The position numbers and the translations under genes were made by a program. Shown here piece by piece: positions 1 to 8,522 of a DNA stretch of 64,000 nt. The stretch lies in assembly GCA_019245415.1 (NCBI GenBank), contig JAFARO010000007.1, forward strand, positions 1-64,000, read 5' to 3'. The notes under the pieces were generated by a model that was not told where the DNA came from, did not search any database, and saw nothing but the letters and a program-made list of their open reading frames with translations. This stretch comes from Alphaproteobacteria bacterium. GTDB taxonomy: Bacteria > Pseudomonadota > Alphaproteobacteria > Micropepsales > Micropepsaceae. Positions within the stretch are counted from its first letter, which is position 1. Each line of letters starts with the position of its first letter.

Positions 1-314
1 TAAACGAAGCCTCCGCGCTCGTACCAGAGATACCATTCATTTCCCGCCCGCCCGGCGCGAACGAAGCGCGCATTGGGGAGGCCCTGAAGATGGACATCGG
101 TTTCGTTGAACGCCTCGCCGCGCTCGGCCATCGGCCCGATGGAGCTCGCGACATAATCCTGGAGGAACTGGGGCGTCTTGGTGAGCGCATTCAGCTCCGC
201 GCTCACCCGGTGGTGCAGCCGGCAGGTGAGATCGAGATCGCCGATATTGACGGCCGCCCGCGACGGCCATGCCGCCAGCGCCAGGAGCGCTGCGAGTGCC
301 GCAACGGCCTTCAT
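1..314 (-). CDS. Exported protein of unknown function, cut by the left edge
   Basis: The frame opens with an ATG at 314 and is still open at position 1, so only the first 104 codons are present. The start reads as a signal peptide: a lysine, then an Ala/Leu-rich core, ending at WPSRA around residue 20, so export to the periplasm is inferred. The mature part has one Cys (near residue 31) and a polar, Arg/Glu-rich stretch. I recognise no family. The ATG overlaps the stop codon of the cytochrome c gene by four bases (ATGA), so the two are probably cotranslated and may act in the same periplasmic process. A shorter frame on the same strand (37-270) is a shadow. Confidence 0.6.
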   Translation of the reverse strand, partial: MKAVAALAALLALAAWPSRAAVNIGDLDLTCRLHHRVSAELNALTKTPQFLQDYVASSIGPMAERGEAFNETDVHLQGLPNARFVRAGRAGNEWYLWYERGGFV

Positions 315-685
315 TTCAGCGTCTGCAGATAGGCGACGAGGTCGCCTATCATTTGCGGATTGCCGATGCCGGCGAACGCCATGCGGTTTCCCGGCACGAC
401 GGCGCTGGGCTTGGTGACGTAGGCGGCGAGCTTGTCCGGCGTCCAGAGGATGCCGGAACTTTTCATCGCGGCCGAATAGGGAAAGCCCGCGACCGTTCCC
501 GCCTTGCGGCCGACGACGCCGAACAGGTTGGGCCCGAGCCCATTGCCCTCGCCCTTGGCCGCGTTGTGGCAGATGGCGCAGCGCTGAAACACCGCCTTGC
601 CCTTGACGGCGTCGCCGGCCTGGGCCTGGGCTGCCCAAAAGCTGGCTGCAACAAAAGCGGCGCCGATGCCGGTCCTGATATCCAT
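311..685 (-). CDS. Class I c-type cytochrome (cytochrome c2/c550-like), periplasmic
   Basis: This is a 124-residue single-haem cytochrome, the usual size for soluble class I cytochromes c. A signal peptide covers about residues 1-23 (ends AQAQA). The haem-attachment motif CAICH is at residues 36-40, followed by the typical GPNLFGVVGRKAG stretch. The distal haem ligand is probably Met102 in PGNRMAFAG. The helix near the C-terminus (IGDLVAYLQTL) is the conserved last helix. Known role of the family: periplasmic electron carrier to oxidases or reductases. The specific partner cannot be told. It is coupled by an ATGA overlap to the exported protein running off the left edge. Confidence 0.9.
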   Translation of the reverse strand: MDIRTGIGAAFVAASFWAAQAQAGDAVKGKAVFQRCAICHNAAKGEGNGLGPNLFGVVGRKAGTVAGFPYSAAMKSSGILWTPDKLAAYVTKPSAVVPGNRMAFAGIGNPQMIGDLVAYLQTLK

Positions 686-739
686 GCCCGTAGTCCCCCG
701 TTCTCGCTATCGCCGATCATAGCCGATGAGGGCGCGCTG

Positions 740-1147
740 TCACGCTTGGGGCTTGAGTTGCATGTCCTTCGCCGTCTCAATCGCCGCGCGGAAGGGGACC
801 GGATCGGCGATGGGCGGCAGCTCGATCTTGTCGATGCCGGTGCCCTCGATGCGCAGGTGGCCGTAGCCGAAGAAACGCCCCCAGAACCCCTGATCCACCC
901 GCACCCCCTCGATGTTGTTGATCGAAAGCTCCTCGGTATGGAGCGAGAACAGGCCTGTCTTCTTGATGAAGCGATGCGAGGTGACGGCGATCTCCGTCGT
1001 CGCCTGGCGGATCAGCATCGGAATTGCGAAGATCAGCCCGACCACGGTCAGGCCGAGCAGGATCGCGCCGAACGTGTAGAGCCAGTGATAATGGGCCTGG
1101 GCGATGAGCTTCTCGTCCCGGCCGAGCGACTGCTGGATATAGCTCAT
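740..1147 (-). CDS. PH-domain (bPH, DUF304-type) membrane protein
   Basis: This 135-residue protein has two closely spaced hydrophobic segments near residues 22-47. A beta-rich bacterial pleckstrin-homology-like domain follows, with the family hallmark TSHRFIKKTGLFS and then SINNIEGVRV and YGHLRIEGTG. Proteins of this type are small inner-membrane proteins of unknown biochemical role; some are paired with YdbS/YdbT-like partners, which are not seen here. It is divergent from the rhomboid gene, with 71 bp between the two starts that contain an AT-rich -10-like patch around 1176-1186. The start is the only ATG at the beginning of the conserved region. Confidence 0.8.
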   Translation of the reverse strand: MSYIQQSLGRDEKLIAQAHYHWLYTFGAILLGLTVVGLIFAIPMLIRQATTEIAVTSHRFIKKTGLFSLHTEELSINNIEGVRVDQGFWGRFFGYGHLRIEGTGIDKIELPPIADPVPFRAAIETAKDMQLKPQA

Positions 1148-1218
1148 GGCGTCTCCGCGGTGATTCAGCCGGCCTATATTAGATAGGAGGCCGCGCAGCG
1201 CGGAAAGGGACGAGCGCG

Positions 1219-1881
1219 ATGATAGATTCGGAACAGCAAGAGGGCGCGCCCCGCCGCGGTTGGGGGCTGGCGGCCTTTTTCGTCCCCCGGCGGCAGTTCT
1301 GGGGCCTGCCGCTGCTGCTCGACGTCAATATCCTCGTCTATGTCGCGATGGTGGCCTCGGGCCTGGGGGTGATGGAATTCGATGTCCGCGACCTCGTCGA
1401 CTGGGGCGCCAATTTCCGCCCCGCGCTCGAAGGCTGGGGCTGGCTCAGGCTGCTGACCAGCACATTCGTGCATGGCGGACTGATCCACATCGCGATGAAC
1501 ATGTACGGCCTGTTGATCGCAGGCGTTCTGATCGCGCCGGCGGCGCGCAATGCGCGGCTGATCCTCTGCTATCTGATCTGCGGGGCGGCGGGCAGCGCGG
1601 CGAGCGCCTTCATGCATGCCGAGGTCGTCAGCGTCGGCGCCTCGGGCGCGATCTTCGGGCTGTTCGGCATGCTGTTCGCGCTCCTGATGCTGGGCGACGG
1701 GCGCTTCCGGGCGCAACGCAAGAGCCTGTTGTCCAACGCCGCCTTCGTCATCGCACTCAATCTGGGCCTGAGCTTCGCCATCCCGGGCATCGATGCGTCG
1801 GCGCATATCGGCGGGCTGATCGCCGGATTCTTCCTCGGCGTGCTGTTCTATTTCCTGGATCGACGCGAGGTCGCTTTCTGA
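1219..1881 (+). CDS. Rhomboid-family intramembrane serine protease
   Basis: The 220-residue protein has about six hydrophobic segments. It carries the rhomboid signatures: HGGLIHIAMN (His85, His90, Asn94), the catalytic serine motif GASG (Ser142) and the catalytic histidine in SAHIGG (His196). The fold cleaves substrate proteins inside the cytoplasmic membrane; the substrate is not known. The N-terminal 25 residues are cytosolic and polar. An AAAGGGA sequence lies upstream of the ATG. The last 34 bp overlap the 3' end of the convergent DUF1801 gene. Confidence 0.9.
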   Translation: MIDSEQQEGAPRRGWGLAAFFVPRRQFWGLPLLLDVNILVYVAMVASGLGVMEFDVRDLVDWGANFRPALEGWGWLRLLTSTFVHGGLIHIAMNMYGLLIAGVLIAPAARNARLILCYLICGAAGSAASAFMHAEVVSVGASGAIFGLFGMLFALLMLGDGRFRAQRKSLLSNAAFVIALNLGLSFAIPGIDASAHIGGLIAGFFLGVLFYFLDRREVAF

Positions 1882-2405
1882 GGCGGCCGGCGCGGGCGCT
1901 GCCTCGCCGATACAGATTTGATGACGATGCGGCCTCTGCCGCCAAACTTGAACGGCCGCCCGGCCTTCTCGAGCGCCTGATCGATCAGTGCGCGCACGGC
2001 GGGCTCCGCCAAAGTCCCGGCGCCGTCCTTGAGTACGATGTGGCGGGTCGTCCTTCCTGCTCCCTTGAGCAGCTTTTCGGGATCGGCGAGCGGAACGGTC
2101 CTGAAGAAAAACAGGCTCGCCCATTTGGGAAACACTGCGATCGAGAACCACACGTCCTTGACGCGCTCGCCCGTCGCGAATCCGATCGCCAGCGCATTGT
2201 AGTTGTCGTAGACAAGTTCGATTGCGCCGGGACAGAGTTTGCGCATCGCCTTCAGCACGCCGCGCGTGCTTTTCGCCAGCTCGGGCGTAAATTTGTCGAG
2301 GAAGGAGTCAAGTTCGACTCGATTAGGCAAAGTGATGCACCGACGGTCATTATCCAAGGAAATTTGTTGGCAATTTAGAATATTCACACCTTTTGAAGTT
2401 CGCAA
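1848..2405 (-). CDS. DUF1801 (YdhG-like) domain protein
   Basis: The 185-residue protein contains the DUF1801 core: LDSFLDKFTPELAKS, MRKLCPGAIELVYDNYNALAIGF and an aromatic strand WFSIAVFPKWASLFFF. The family has a small alpha/beta fold and no settled biochemical role. The C-terminus ends in a basic Arg/Lys-rich tail (about residues 160-185) that overlaps the rhomboid gene. The first 25 or so codons lie in unusually AT-rich DNA and are not obviously part of the domain, so the true start may lie a little downstream at a non-ATG codon. Confidence 0.7.
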   Translation of the reverse strand: MRTSKGVNILNCQQISLDNDRRCITLPNRVELDSFLDKFTPELAKSTRGVLKAMRKLCPGAIELVYDNYNALAIGFATGERVKDVWFSIAVFPKWASLFFFRTVPLADPEKLLKGAGRTTRHIVLKDGAGTLAEPAVRALIDQALEKAGRPFKFGGRGRIVIKSVSARQRPRRPPQKATSRRSRK

Positions 2406-2449
2406 TGCGATCGCCCTGTGGCTGACCGACCCAGGTTAAACTACACCCG

Positions 2450-2480
2450 CTGAAAGCGTCATCGTTTCAGGAGCCTGAAA
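2450..2480 (+). promoter_or_regulatory. Three-part alternating hairpin over the RBS of the 2480 gene
   Basis: The sequence holds CTGAAA (2450-2455), TTTCAGG (2465-2471) and CCTGAAA (2474-2480, including the A of the start codon). Segment 2 can pair with 1 or with 3 but not both. The ribosome binding site AGGAG (2469-2473) lies inside the 2:3 pairing. This layout could control translation or act as a DNA operator. Complementarity is seen directly; function is inferred. Confidence 0.45.
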
Positions 2481-3220
2481 TGGCGAACAATATCAACTAC
2501 GAACTCGATGTCGATGGCAGTTGGGATATCGATGATCTGTCGAATTTCTCGGAAGCCTTTAAGGAAACTTACGCCTATTTCTATTGGATACATCCGTCTA
2601 CGTTTGTGGATGATGCGACGAGAAGTAGGTTTCAACGATACTTCTGGTCGGCAGACTTTGTCGGAAAACAGTTTGCTCAAGACTTGTACTATCGCATTCC
2701 GATAGATGATCGGCTGCGTCTCGTCCGAATTCAATACGCCTCGCCCGGCCTTATCGAATTCGCCGGCAGCGCAGCCGCGCTCGCTCTCATCGCCCATTCG
2801 ACGCGGGCGTTTGTTAAGCTCGGGAGCGAATTTTTTGATCTTCTTGATAAGATTCGGAAGTTCTTCAGAGAGAACAGGCTGGAAAGACCTCCGAAAAGGA
2901 TTGATGGTGAGACGATTCGCAGCGCTCACATCGAGGCTGCTACGTCGTTAGCTATCGAAATTGGCATTGCGCTAGGGCTCACGCTGGAAGACGTGGAATC
3001 GCTGATAAATCTTACAGGAAGCCCGATATCCACACTAAAGCTGCTTGTAGCGCTCGCCAACGAAGCAGGAAAATTATCGACCCTTGAGCAGCATCAGAAA
3101 ATTCGGCTTAAGGAAATTCCCTTGCAACCCGCCCCAGACAATCGGAACCGACAACGTCGGTCTTCTGCCACGCGGACGATTGTGCGCAAGAAGAGTCGAA
3201 ACAAGAACAAGAGTGAATAG
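2480..3220 (+). CDS. Orphan protein of unknown function, low-GC gene
   Basis: This 246-residue protein has no family I recognise. The N-terminal 80 residues are acidic and aromatic-rich. One moderately hydrophobic stretch (about residues 88-112) could be a buried helix or a single membrane pass. A predicted helical middle follows (EFFDLLDKIRKFF), then a very basic tail rich in Arg/Lys/Asn that ends KKSRNKNKSE. Base composition is clearly lower in G+C than the neighbours and codon use is more relaxed, which suggests recent acquisition. AGGAG seven bases before the ATG supports the start. It is followed after 9 bp by the end of convergent ftsK. Confidence 0.65.
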   Translation: MANNINYELDVDGSWDIDDLSNFSEAFKETYAYFYWIHPSTFVDDATRSRFQRYFWSADFVGKQFAQDLYYRIPIDDRLRLVRIQYASPGLIEFAGSAAALALIAHSTRAFVKLGSEFFDLLDKIRKFFRENRLERPPKRIDGETIRSAHIEAATSLAIEIGIALGLTLEDVESLINLTGSPISTLKLLVALANEAGKLSTLEQHQKIRLKEIPLQPAPDNRNRQRRSSATRTIVRKKSRNKNKSE

Positions 3221-3229
3221 GCAGAATTG

Positions 3230-5623
3230 TTACCGCTGCTCGTGCTCGGGCAGCAGGACCTCGCGCACGCCTTTGTGGTTGGGGCGGGAGATCACCCCGT
3301 CCTCCTCCATGCGCTCGATCAGCGAGGCGGCGCGGTTGTAGCCGATCTGGAGCCGGCGCTGGATGTAGCTCGTGGTGGCGCGGCGTTCGCGCGCCACCAC
3401 CGCGAGCGCCTTGTCGTAGAGATCGTCGCCGCTCTCGGAATTGCCGCCGCCCATCAGCGCGTAAGGGTCGTCGCTTTCTTCGTCAGGCTCTTCGGTCACG
3501 GCGTCGAGATATTCGGGCCGGCCCTGGGTCTTGAGGAACCGCACCACGTCCTCGACCTCGCGGTCCGTGACGAAGGGGCCGTGGATGCGCCGGATGCGCC
3601 CGCCCGCCATCATGTAGAGCATGTCGCCCTGGCCCAAGAGCTGCTCGGCGCCCTGTTCGCCCAGGATGGTGCGGCTGTCGATCTTGCTCGTCACCTGGAA
3701 GGAGATGCGCGTCGGGAAATTCGCCTTGATGGTGCCGGTGATGACGTCGACCGAGGGGCGCTGGGTGGCGGCGATGAGATGGATGCCGGCGGCGCGCGCC
3801 ATCTGCGCCAGGCGCTGTACCGCGCCCTCGATCTCCTTGCCGGAGATCATCATCAGGTCGGCCATCTCGTCGACCACGACGACGATATAGGGCATGGGCT
3901 CGAGCTCGAGCGTCTCGTCCTCATAGATCGGCTTGCCGGTCTCGCGGTCGAAGCCGGTCTGCACGGTGCGTTTGAGGACGTCGCCCTTGTCGCGCGCCTT
4001 GCGCACGCGCTCGTTGAAGGCCTCGACGCCGCGCACGCCGAGCTTGGACATCTTGCGGTAACGCTCCTCCATCTCGCGCACCGCCCATTTGAGCGCCACC
4101 ACGGCCTTGCGCGGTTCGGTGACGACGGGCGCGAGCAGATGCGGGATGCCTTCGTAGACCGAGAGCTCCAGCATCTTGGGATCGATCAGGATGAGACGGC
4201 AATGCTCCGGCGGCATGCGATAGAGCAGCGACAGGATCATGGTGTTGAGCCCGACCGACTTGCCGGAGCCCGTGGTGCCCGCGATCAAGAGATGCGGCAT
4301 CTTGGCGAGATCGGCCATCATCGGCTCTCCGCCGATCGATTTACCGAGCGCCAGGGTCAAGGGCGCCCGCGCCTTCTCGTATTCGTGGCTCGACAAGAGC
4401 TCGCGCAGATAGACGGTCTCGCGATGCAGGTTGGGCAGCTCAACGCCGATGACGTTGCGGCCCGGGATGGTGGCGATGCGCGCCGCCACCGCCGACATCG
4501 AACGCGCCACGTCGTCGGAGAGCGAGATGACGCGCGAGGATTTGACGCCGGCCGCGGGCTCGAACTCGTAGAGCGTCACCACCGGGCCCGGCCGCACGGC
4601 GACGATGCGGCCTTTGACGCCGAAATCGGCGAGCACGGCTTCGAGCATGCGCGCGTTCTCTTCCAGCGCCTCGTCGGAGAGCGACTGGCTGTCCTGGACG
4701 CGCGGCGCCTCGGTCAGAAGATTGAGCGACGGCAAGGTGTATTCACCGGAGCTCAGCGCCAACGCGGGCTGGCTGGCGCGGCCGCGCACCTGCTGCGCCT
4801 TGCGCGCCTCGTCGCGCTTGATGCGGGTCTGGCGGCGTTCGGCCAGACGGGTCGCGGCGATGGGCTCCGGCGCGATGTCGAGACCGTCTTCGTCCGCGGG
4901 TTCCTCGCTCGCGATCTCCGCCTCGTCGTCATCCTCGACGACCTGCTGGCGGCGCTCGATGCGGCGCGCGGGCTTGAGCTTGAGGCCGAGCCAATAGAGC
5001 GCGGCGGCTCCGGTGCCTGCGTGCCGCATCATCCTGGAGAAATGCAGACCCGTCGCCAGGAAGGCCAGCGGCAGTCCGGTGCACAGCAGCAGAAGGGAAA
5101 GGACGAGGCTCAGCCAATGGAGGCCGTAAGCTTGTCCTGCCTGGTTGGCGAGCGAATACGCGAAGATCCCGATCCAGCCGCCCATGCCGGCGGGCAGGAA
5201 GTCCGGCCGCGGAATCCATCCGACGCCGCCGGCGACAAGCAAGGTCCCCACCGGCCAGGCGATCGCCCGCCACACCGCATGTTTGAGGCCACGGCCGCGC
5301 AGCGCGCGTGCGCCCCACACGGCGAGCGGTGCCAGGAACGCGAACGCCGCAATTCCGAAAGTCTCGAGCAGAAGATCGGCCGCGGTCGCGCCCAAGGGTC
5401 CAAGCCAATTGCTCACCGGCTTGGCCGTGGCGTTGTTGAGGCTCGGGTCGGACGGGGCGTACGAGATCAGCGCCAAGCAGAAAGCGACAGAAGCGAGCAG
5501 CACCAACGCGCCTGCGCCGCGCAACGCGACGAGACGCGTCAGGCGGGCGAGCGCCATGCGCGCCTCGGCCAGCGCATCGCTGACCTGGGCACCGCGCGAC
5601 CGGGGCTGATAGACGCCGCCCAT
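3230..5623 (-). CDS. ftsK: DNA translocase FtsK
   Basis: FtsK couples septum assembly to chromosome segregation. It is a hexameric ATPase that pumps DNA towards the dif site and activates XerCD. With the start used here the protein has 797 residues. About four membrane segments lie within residues 36-190, and a charged Glu/Arg-rich linker spans roughly 220-300. The motor domain has Walker A GTTGSGKS (449-456) and Walker B VVVVDEMADLM. A C-terminal winged-helix gamma domain recognises KOPS (DLYDKALAVVARE to the end). The chosen ATG at 5623 has GGAGGGG ten bases upstream. Longer starts exist at 5668 and 5749, but the longest would run through the 23-bp palindrome and almost touch the divergent hydroxylase gene. 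Confidence 0.95.
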   Translation of the reverse strand: MGGVYQPRSRGAQVSDALAEARMALARLTRLVALRGAGALVLLASVAFCLALISYAPSDPSLNNATAKPVSNWLGPLGATAADLLLETFGIAAFAFLAPLAVWGARALRGRGLKHAVWRAIAWPVGTLLVAGGVGWIPRPDFLPAGMGGWIGIFAYSLANQAGQAYGLHWLSLVLSLLLLCTGLPLAFLATGLHFSRMMRHAGTGAAALYWLGLKLKPARRIERRQQVVEDDDEAEIASEEPADEDGLDIAPEPIAATRLAERRQTRIKRDEARKAQQVRGRASQPALALSSGEYTLPSLNLLTEAPRVQDSQSLSDEALEENARMLEAVLADFGVKGRIVAVRPGPVVTLYEFEPAAGVKSSRVISLSDDVARSMSAVAARIATIPGRNVIGVELPNLHRETVYLRELLSSHEYEKARAPLTLALGKSIGGEPMMADLAKMPHLLIAGTTGSGKSVGLNTMILSLLYRMPPEHCRLILIDPKMLELSVYEGIPHLLAPVVTEPRKAVVALKWAVREMEERYRKMSKLGVRGVEAFNERVRKARDKGDVLKRTVQTGFDRETGKPIYEDETLELEPMPYIVVVVDEMADLMMISGKEIEGAVQRLAQMARAAGIHLIAATQRPSVDVITGTIKANFPTRISFQVTSKIDSRTILGEQGAEQLLGQGDMLYMMAGGRIRRIHGPFVTDREVEDVVRFLKTQGRPEYLDAVTEEPDEESDDPYALMGGGNSESGDDLYDKALAVVARERRATTSYIQRRLQIGYNRAASLIERMEEDGVISRPNHKGVREVLLPEHEQR

Positions 5624-5704
5624 CGGGCGCATCCCCTCCATTTCGACCAAGCCACCAAGGGCCGTCATAATGGTTGATAAAGTGTTACCGCGGAAGAGAA
5701 CGGG

Positions 5705-5727
5705 CAGGAAAAGCCAGGCTTTTCCTG
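5705..5727. promoter_or_regulatory. Perfect 23-bp palindrome between ftsK and the UbiH-like gene
   Basis: Two 11-base arms, CAGGAAAAGCC and GGCTTTTCCTG, flank a single central A. The site is 82 bp upstream of the ftsK start and 39 bp upstream of the hydroxylase start. The size and symmetry suggest a dimeric repressor or activator operator; a cruciform or a transcript hairpin is also possible. The symmetry is seen directly; the regulatory role is inferred. Confidence 0.5.
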
Positions 5728-5765
5728 GATTTGATTCACGGCCGCACACTTCCTAGGGTCGTCGC

Positions 5766-7019
5766 ATGAGCACACGGGCGGACGTCATCATCGGCGGCGG
5801 CGGCATGGTCGGCCTGACCTTGGGCCTCGCGCTGGCGCAAGGGGGCCTGAAGGTCGCGATTGCCGATCCCCTGCCCAGGCGCGCCGCCACCGACATGGCT
5901 TTCGACGGACGCGTCAGCGCCCTCGCCTATGCCGCAGTGCGGATGTACCGCGCGCTCGGCGCGTGGCCGCACATGGAAGCACATGCGCAGCCCATCGAAG
6001 ACATCCTCGTCACCGACGGCGCGCCGGGACAGGCCCCGTCGCCGTTCTCGCTGCACTTCGATGCGGCGGAAGCCGGTGTACCTCTCGGCCATATCGTGGA
6101 GAACCGGCATATCCGCGATGCGCTGTTCACAGTGGCTGAGGCGACGCCCGGGCTGACGCTGATCGCGCCGGCCTCGGTCGTGGATTTGCGTGCCGACTCA
6201 CAGTGGGCGGTGGCGCGCCTGAGCGTCGGCCAGGAGATCGAAGCGCGCCTCGCCGTCGCCGCCGACGGCCGCGACTCGGCGATGCGCGAGCGCATGGGCA
6301 TCGGCGTGGTCGGCTGGGATTATCCGCAAACCGGAATCGTCGCGACCGTGGCGCACGAAAAGCCGCACAATGGCGTGGCCTACGAACACTTCCTGCCGGC
6401 CGGCCCGTTCGCGATCCTGCCGATGACGCAGGCCTCGAACACGTTGGGCCAAAAATTCGTCAATCGCTCCTCTCTGGTGTGGACCGAGCGCGCGGAACTG
6501 GCGCCGCGGATGCTCAAGCTGGACAACGCGTCGTTCGAGTCCGAGCTCGCAGCGCGTTTCGGCACCCATCTGGGCGCGACCGAGGCGCAAGGTCCGCGCT
6601 GGTCCTATCCGCTCAAATTCCACCTGGCGCGCGGCTATGTGCGTGAGCGCTTCGCCCTGGTTGGCGACGCCGCGCACGGTATCCATCCGATCGCGGGCCA
6701 GGGCTTGAACCTCGGCCTCAAAGATGCGGCGGCCCTGGCGGAGACGGTGCTGGATTGCGCGCGGATCGGTCTGGATTTCGGCACCCGCGACGCGCTCGCA
6801 CGCTACGAACGCTGGCGGCGCTTCGACTCCTTCGCCCTGGCGGCGGCGACGGATGCGCTGACGCGGCTGTTCTCCAACGACAGCGCGCCCTTGCGGCTCG
6901 TGCGCGACGCCGGCATGGGACTGATCGACCGCATCGGTCCGGCGCGGCGTTTCTTCATGCGCCATGCCGGCGGCGACGTCGGCAAGCTGCCGCGCCTGAT
7001 GAAGGGCGAGGCGGCGTGA
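5766..7019 (+). CDS. FAD-dependent UbiH/UbiF/COQ6-family hydroxylase
   Basis: The 417-residue flavoprotein monooxygenase is the standard size for the ubiquinone hydroxylase family. Visible motifs are the dinucleotide-binding IGGGGMVG (about residues 9-16), the middle DG motif AADGRDS, and the C-terminal FAD motif LVGDAAHGIHPIAGQGLNLG. The family hydroxylates the aromatic ring of ubiquinone precursors at the inner face of the membrane, using NADPH and O2. Which ring position is modified cannot be read from the sequence, so no symbol is given. A TTGATT box with weak -10 places a possible transcription start almost at the ATG. Confidence 0.88.
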   Translation: MSTRADVIIGGGGMVGLTLGLALAQGGLKVAIADPLPRRAATDMAFDGRVSALAYAAVRMYRALGAWPHMEAHAQPIEDILVTDGAPGQAPSPFSLHFDAAEAGVPLGHIVENRHIRDALFTVAEATPGLTLIAPASVVDLRADSQWAVARLSVGQEIEARLAVAADGRDSAMRERMGIGVVGWDYPQTGIVATVAHEKPHNGVAYEHFLPAGPFAILPMTQASNTLGQKFVNRSSLVWTERAELAPRMLKLDNASFESELAARFGTHLGATEAQGPRWSYPLKFHLARGYVRERFALVGDAAHGIHPIAGQGLNLGLKDAAALAETVLDCARIGLDFGTRDALARYERWRRFDSFALAAATDALTRLFSNDSAPLRLVRDAGMGLIDRIGPARRFFMRHAGGDVGKLPRLMKGEAA

Positions 7020-7022
7020 AGG

Positions 7023-7418
7023 CTAGGCGCCCTTGATCCGGTCGTCCTCGCGGCGCGCGCGCAGGGCGGCGGGGAGATCGCGATAGAAGCTTTTTGCAAT
7101 GGCGCGCAGTTTTTCGGCTCGGACCTGTTCGGCCTCGTCCGCGCTCGCGAAGGTTTCGCCCTCGAAGACATAGCGCGTCACCGCCGTGCCGGTGCGCGGG
7201 TCGTCGACGGTGACGGTCTGCACCGTTTCCACCTGCTCCTCTGCCAGCGCCAGGGTGCGGCGGAAATGCGCAAGCGCGTCGCGCTTCTCCTCGCGCTCCG
7301 CGGCGAGGCGTTCGCGATTGCGCGCGTCGAAATTCCGCATCGCCGCCAGAATGCGCGGATGCAGCAGCAATATCCCAAGGAGGATCGCGCCGCTCACCCA
7401 AAGAAGATTTCCGAGCAC
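7023..7418 (-). CDS. Membrane-anchored coiled-coil protein, unknown function
   Basis: The 131-residue protein has one N-terminal membrane helix (about residues 3-20). A charged helical stretch likely to form a coiled coil follows (about 28-70, rich in Arg/Glu/Ala), then a short beta-prone part (VTVDDPRTGTAVTRYVFEGE) and another helix. The topology suggests a single-pass protein with its bulk in the cytoplasm. No family is recognised. It converges on the UbiH-like gene with 3 bp between stops and is separated from zapE by 48 bp. Confidence 0.6.
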   Translation of the reverse strand: MLGNLLWVSGAILLGILLLHPRILAAMRNFDARNRERLAAEREEKRDALAHFRRTLALAEEQVETVQTVTVDDPRTGTAVTRYVFEGETFASADEAEQVRAEKLRAIAKSFYRDLPAALRARREDDRIKGA

Positions 7419-7466
7419 GACAGGCCCCTCGATGGCACGCCACTATGTAAGACGCGTCTCACTCTC

Positions 7467-8522
7467 TCAAGCCCTGTCGCGCTCGAGATATTCGCGCGAC
7501 TGCATCTCCAAAAGGCGCGACGCCGTGCGGCGGAAGGCTTCCGCGCCGGCGCCCTGGACGTAGAGCCGGTCCGGCGGCTCCGCGGCCGAACAGACGAGCT
7601 TTACGTTCTCGTCATACAGCGTGTCGATCAACAGACTGAAGCGGCGCGCGGCGTCGGCCATCGCCGGCTCCAGCTTGGGGATGCGGTCGATGAAGAGCGT
7701 GTGGAACGAGCGCGCGAGAGCCAAATAGTCCGCCTGCCCCAGCGGCTGAAGACACAGCGCCTCGAACGGGAAGCGGGCGACGCCCTTGGCGGCGCAGGGC
7801 ACTTGCAGCGTGCGGCCGAGCACGTTCAGAGTCGCGGGTGCGCCATGGGCCTGTCCGGTGAGCTTGCGCCAGTCTTCATTCATCGCGGCCTCGGCTTCGG
7901 CGCCTAGCGGCGTGAGATAGACGTTCATGCCGCCGAGCAGAAGGCGCCGGTAATCGGCCGCGCCCGCCAGTTCCACAACGTCGAGCCTGGCCTCGATCAG
8001 CGCGATGAAGGGCAGGAACAGCTCGCGATTGAGGCCGCCCTGGTAAAGCCGCGCCGGCGCTGTGTTGGAGGTCGCAACGATCACCACGCGGCGTTCGAAA
8101 AGCTGTTCGAACAGGCGGCCAAGAATCATGGCGTCGGCGACATCGCTGACCTGGAACTCGTCGAAGCAGAGGAGCCCCGCCTCGGACGCGATCAGCTTGG
8201 CGACGGCCGCGATGGGGTCGGCCTGACCGGCCTTGCGCTCATCGTGCAGGCGCGCGTGGCTCTCGACCATGAAGGCGTTGAAGTGGATCCGGCGCTTGCG
8301 GGTGATGCGGACGGCGTCGAAGAACAGATCCAACAGCATGGTCTTGCCGCGCCCGACATCGCCCCAGATGTAGAGTCCGCGCGGCGGACTGCGGCCGAAC
8401 AGACGCGGACGGCCGAGCGCATGGGCGAGCGACTGCAGGCGCTGGACGAGCCGTTCCTGTCCGGCGTCGGATTTGAGCGCGCCGGCGGCCAGGGCGCGGC
8501 GATATTCCTGGAGCAAGCTCAT
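7467..8522 (-). CDS. zapE: Cell division protein ZapE (AFG1-like AAA+ ATPase)
   Basis: ZapE is an ATPase that associates with the Z-ring during late division; its mitochondrial relative AFG1/LACE1 acts in respiratory-complex quality control. The 351-residue protein shows Walker A GDVGRGKT (54-61), Walker B LLCFDEFQVSD, sensor-like VIVATSNTAP and the family C-terminal LIDTLYDENVKLVCSA. The ATG at 8522 overlaps the stop of the hydratase gene by one base (TGATG), so the longer open frame to 8723 is not used. It is the last gene of the acyl-CoA operon; this looks like positional rather than functional linkage. Confidence 0.93.
   Translation of the reverse strand: MSLLQEYRRALAAGALKSDAGQERLVQRLQSLAHALGRPRLFGRSPPRGLYIWGDVGRGKTMLLDLFFDAVRITRKRRIHFNAFMVESHARLHDERKAGQADPIAAVAKLIASEAGLLCFDEFQVSDVADAMILGRLFEQLFERRVVIVATSNTAPARLYQGGLNRELFLPFIALIEARLDVVELAGAADYRRLLLGGMNVYLTPLGAEAEAAMNEDWRKLTGQAHGAPATLNVLGRTLQVPCAAKGVARFPFEALCLQPLGQADYLALARSFHTLFIDRIPKLEPAMADAARRFSLLIDTLYDENVKLVCSAAEPPDRLYVQGAGAEAFRRTASRLLEMQSREYLERDRA

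Noticed and set aside
3227-5677. 816-codon open frame antisense to ftsK
   Set aside because: It is a high-GC shadow: His/Arg/Asp-rich with no domain, while the opposite strand encodes clear FtsK motifs throughout.
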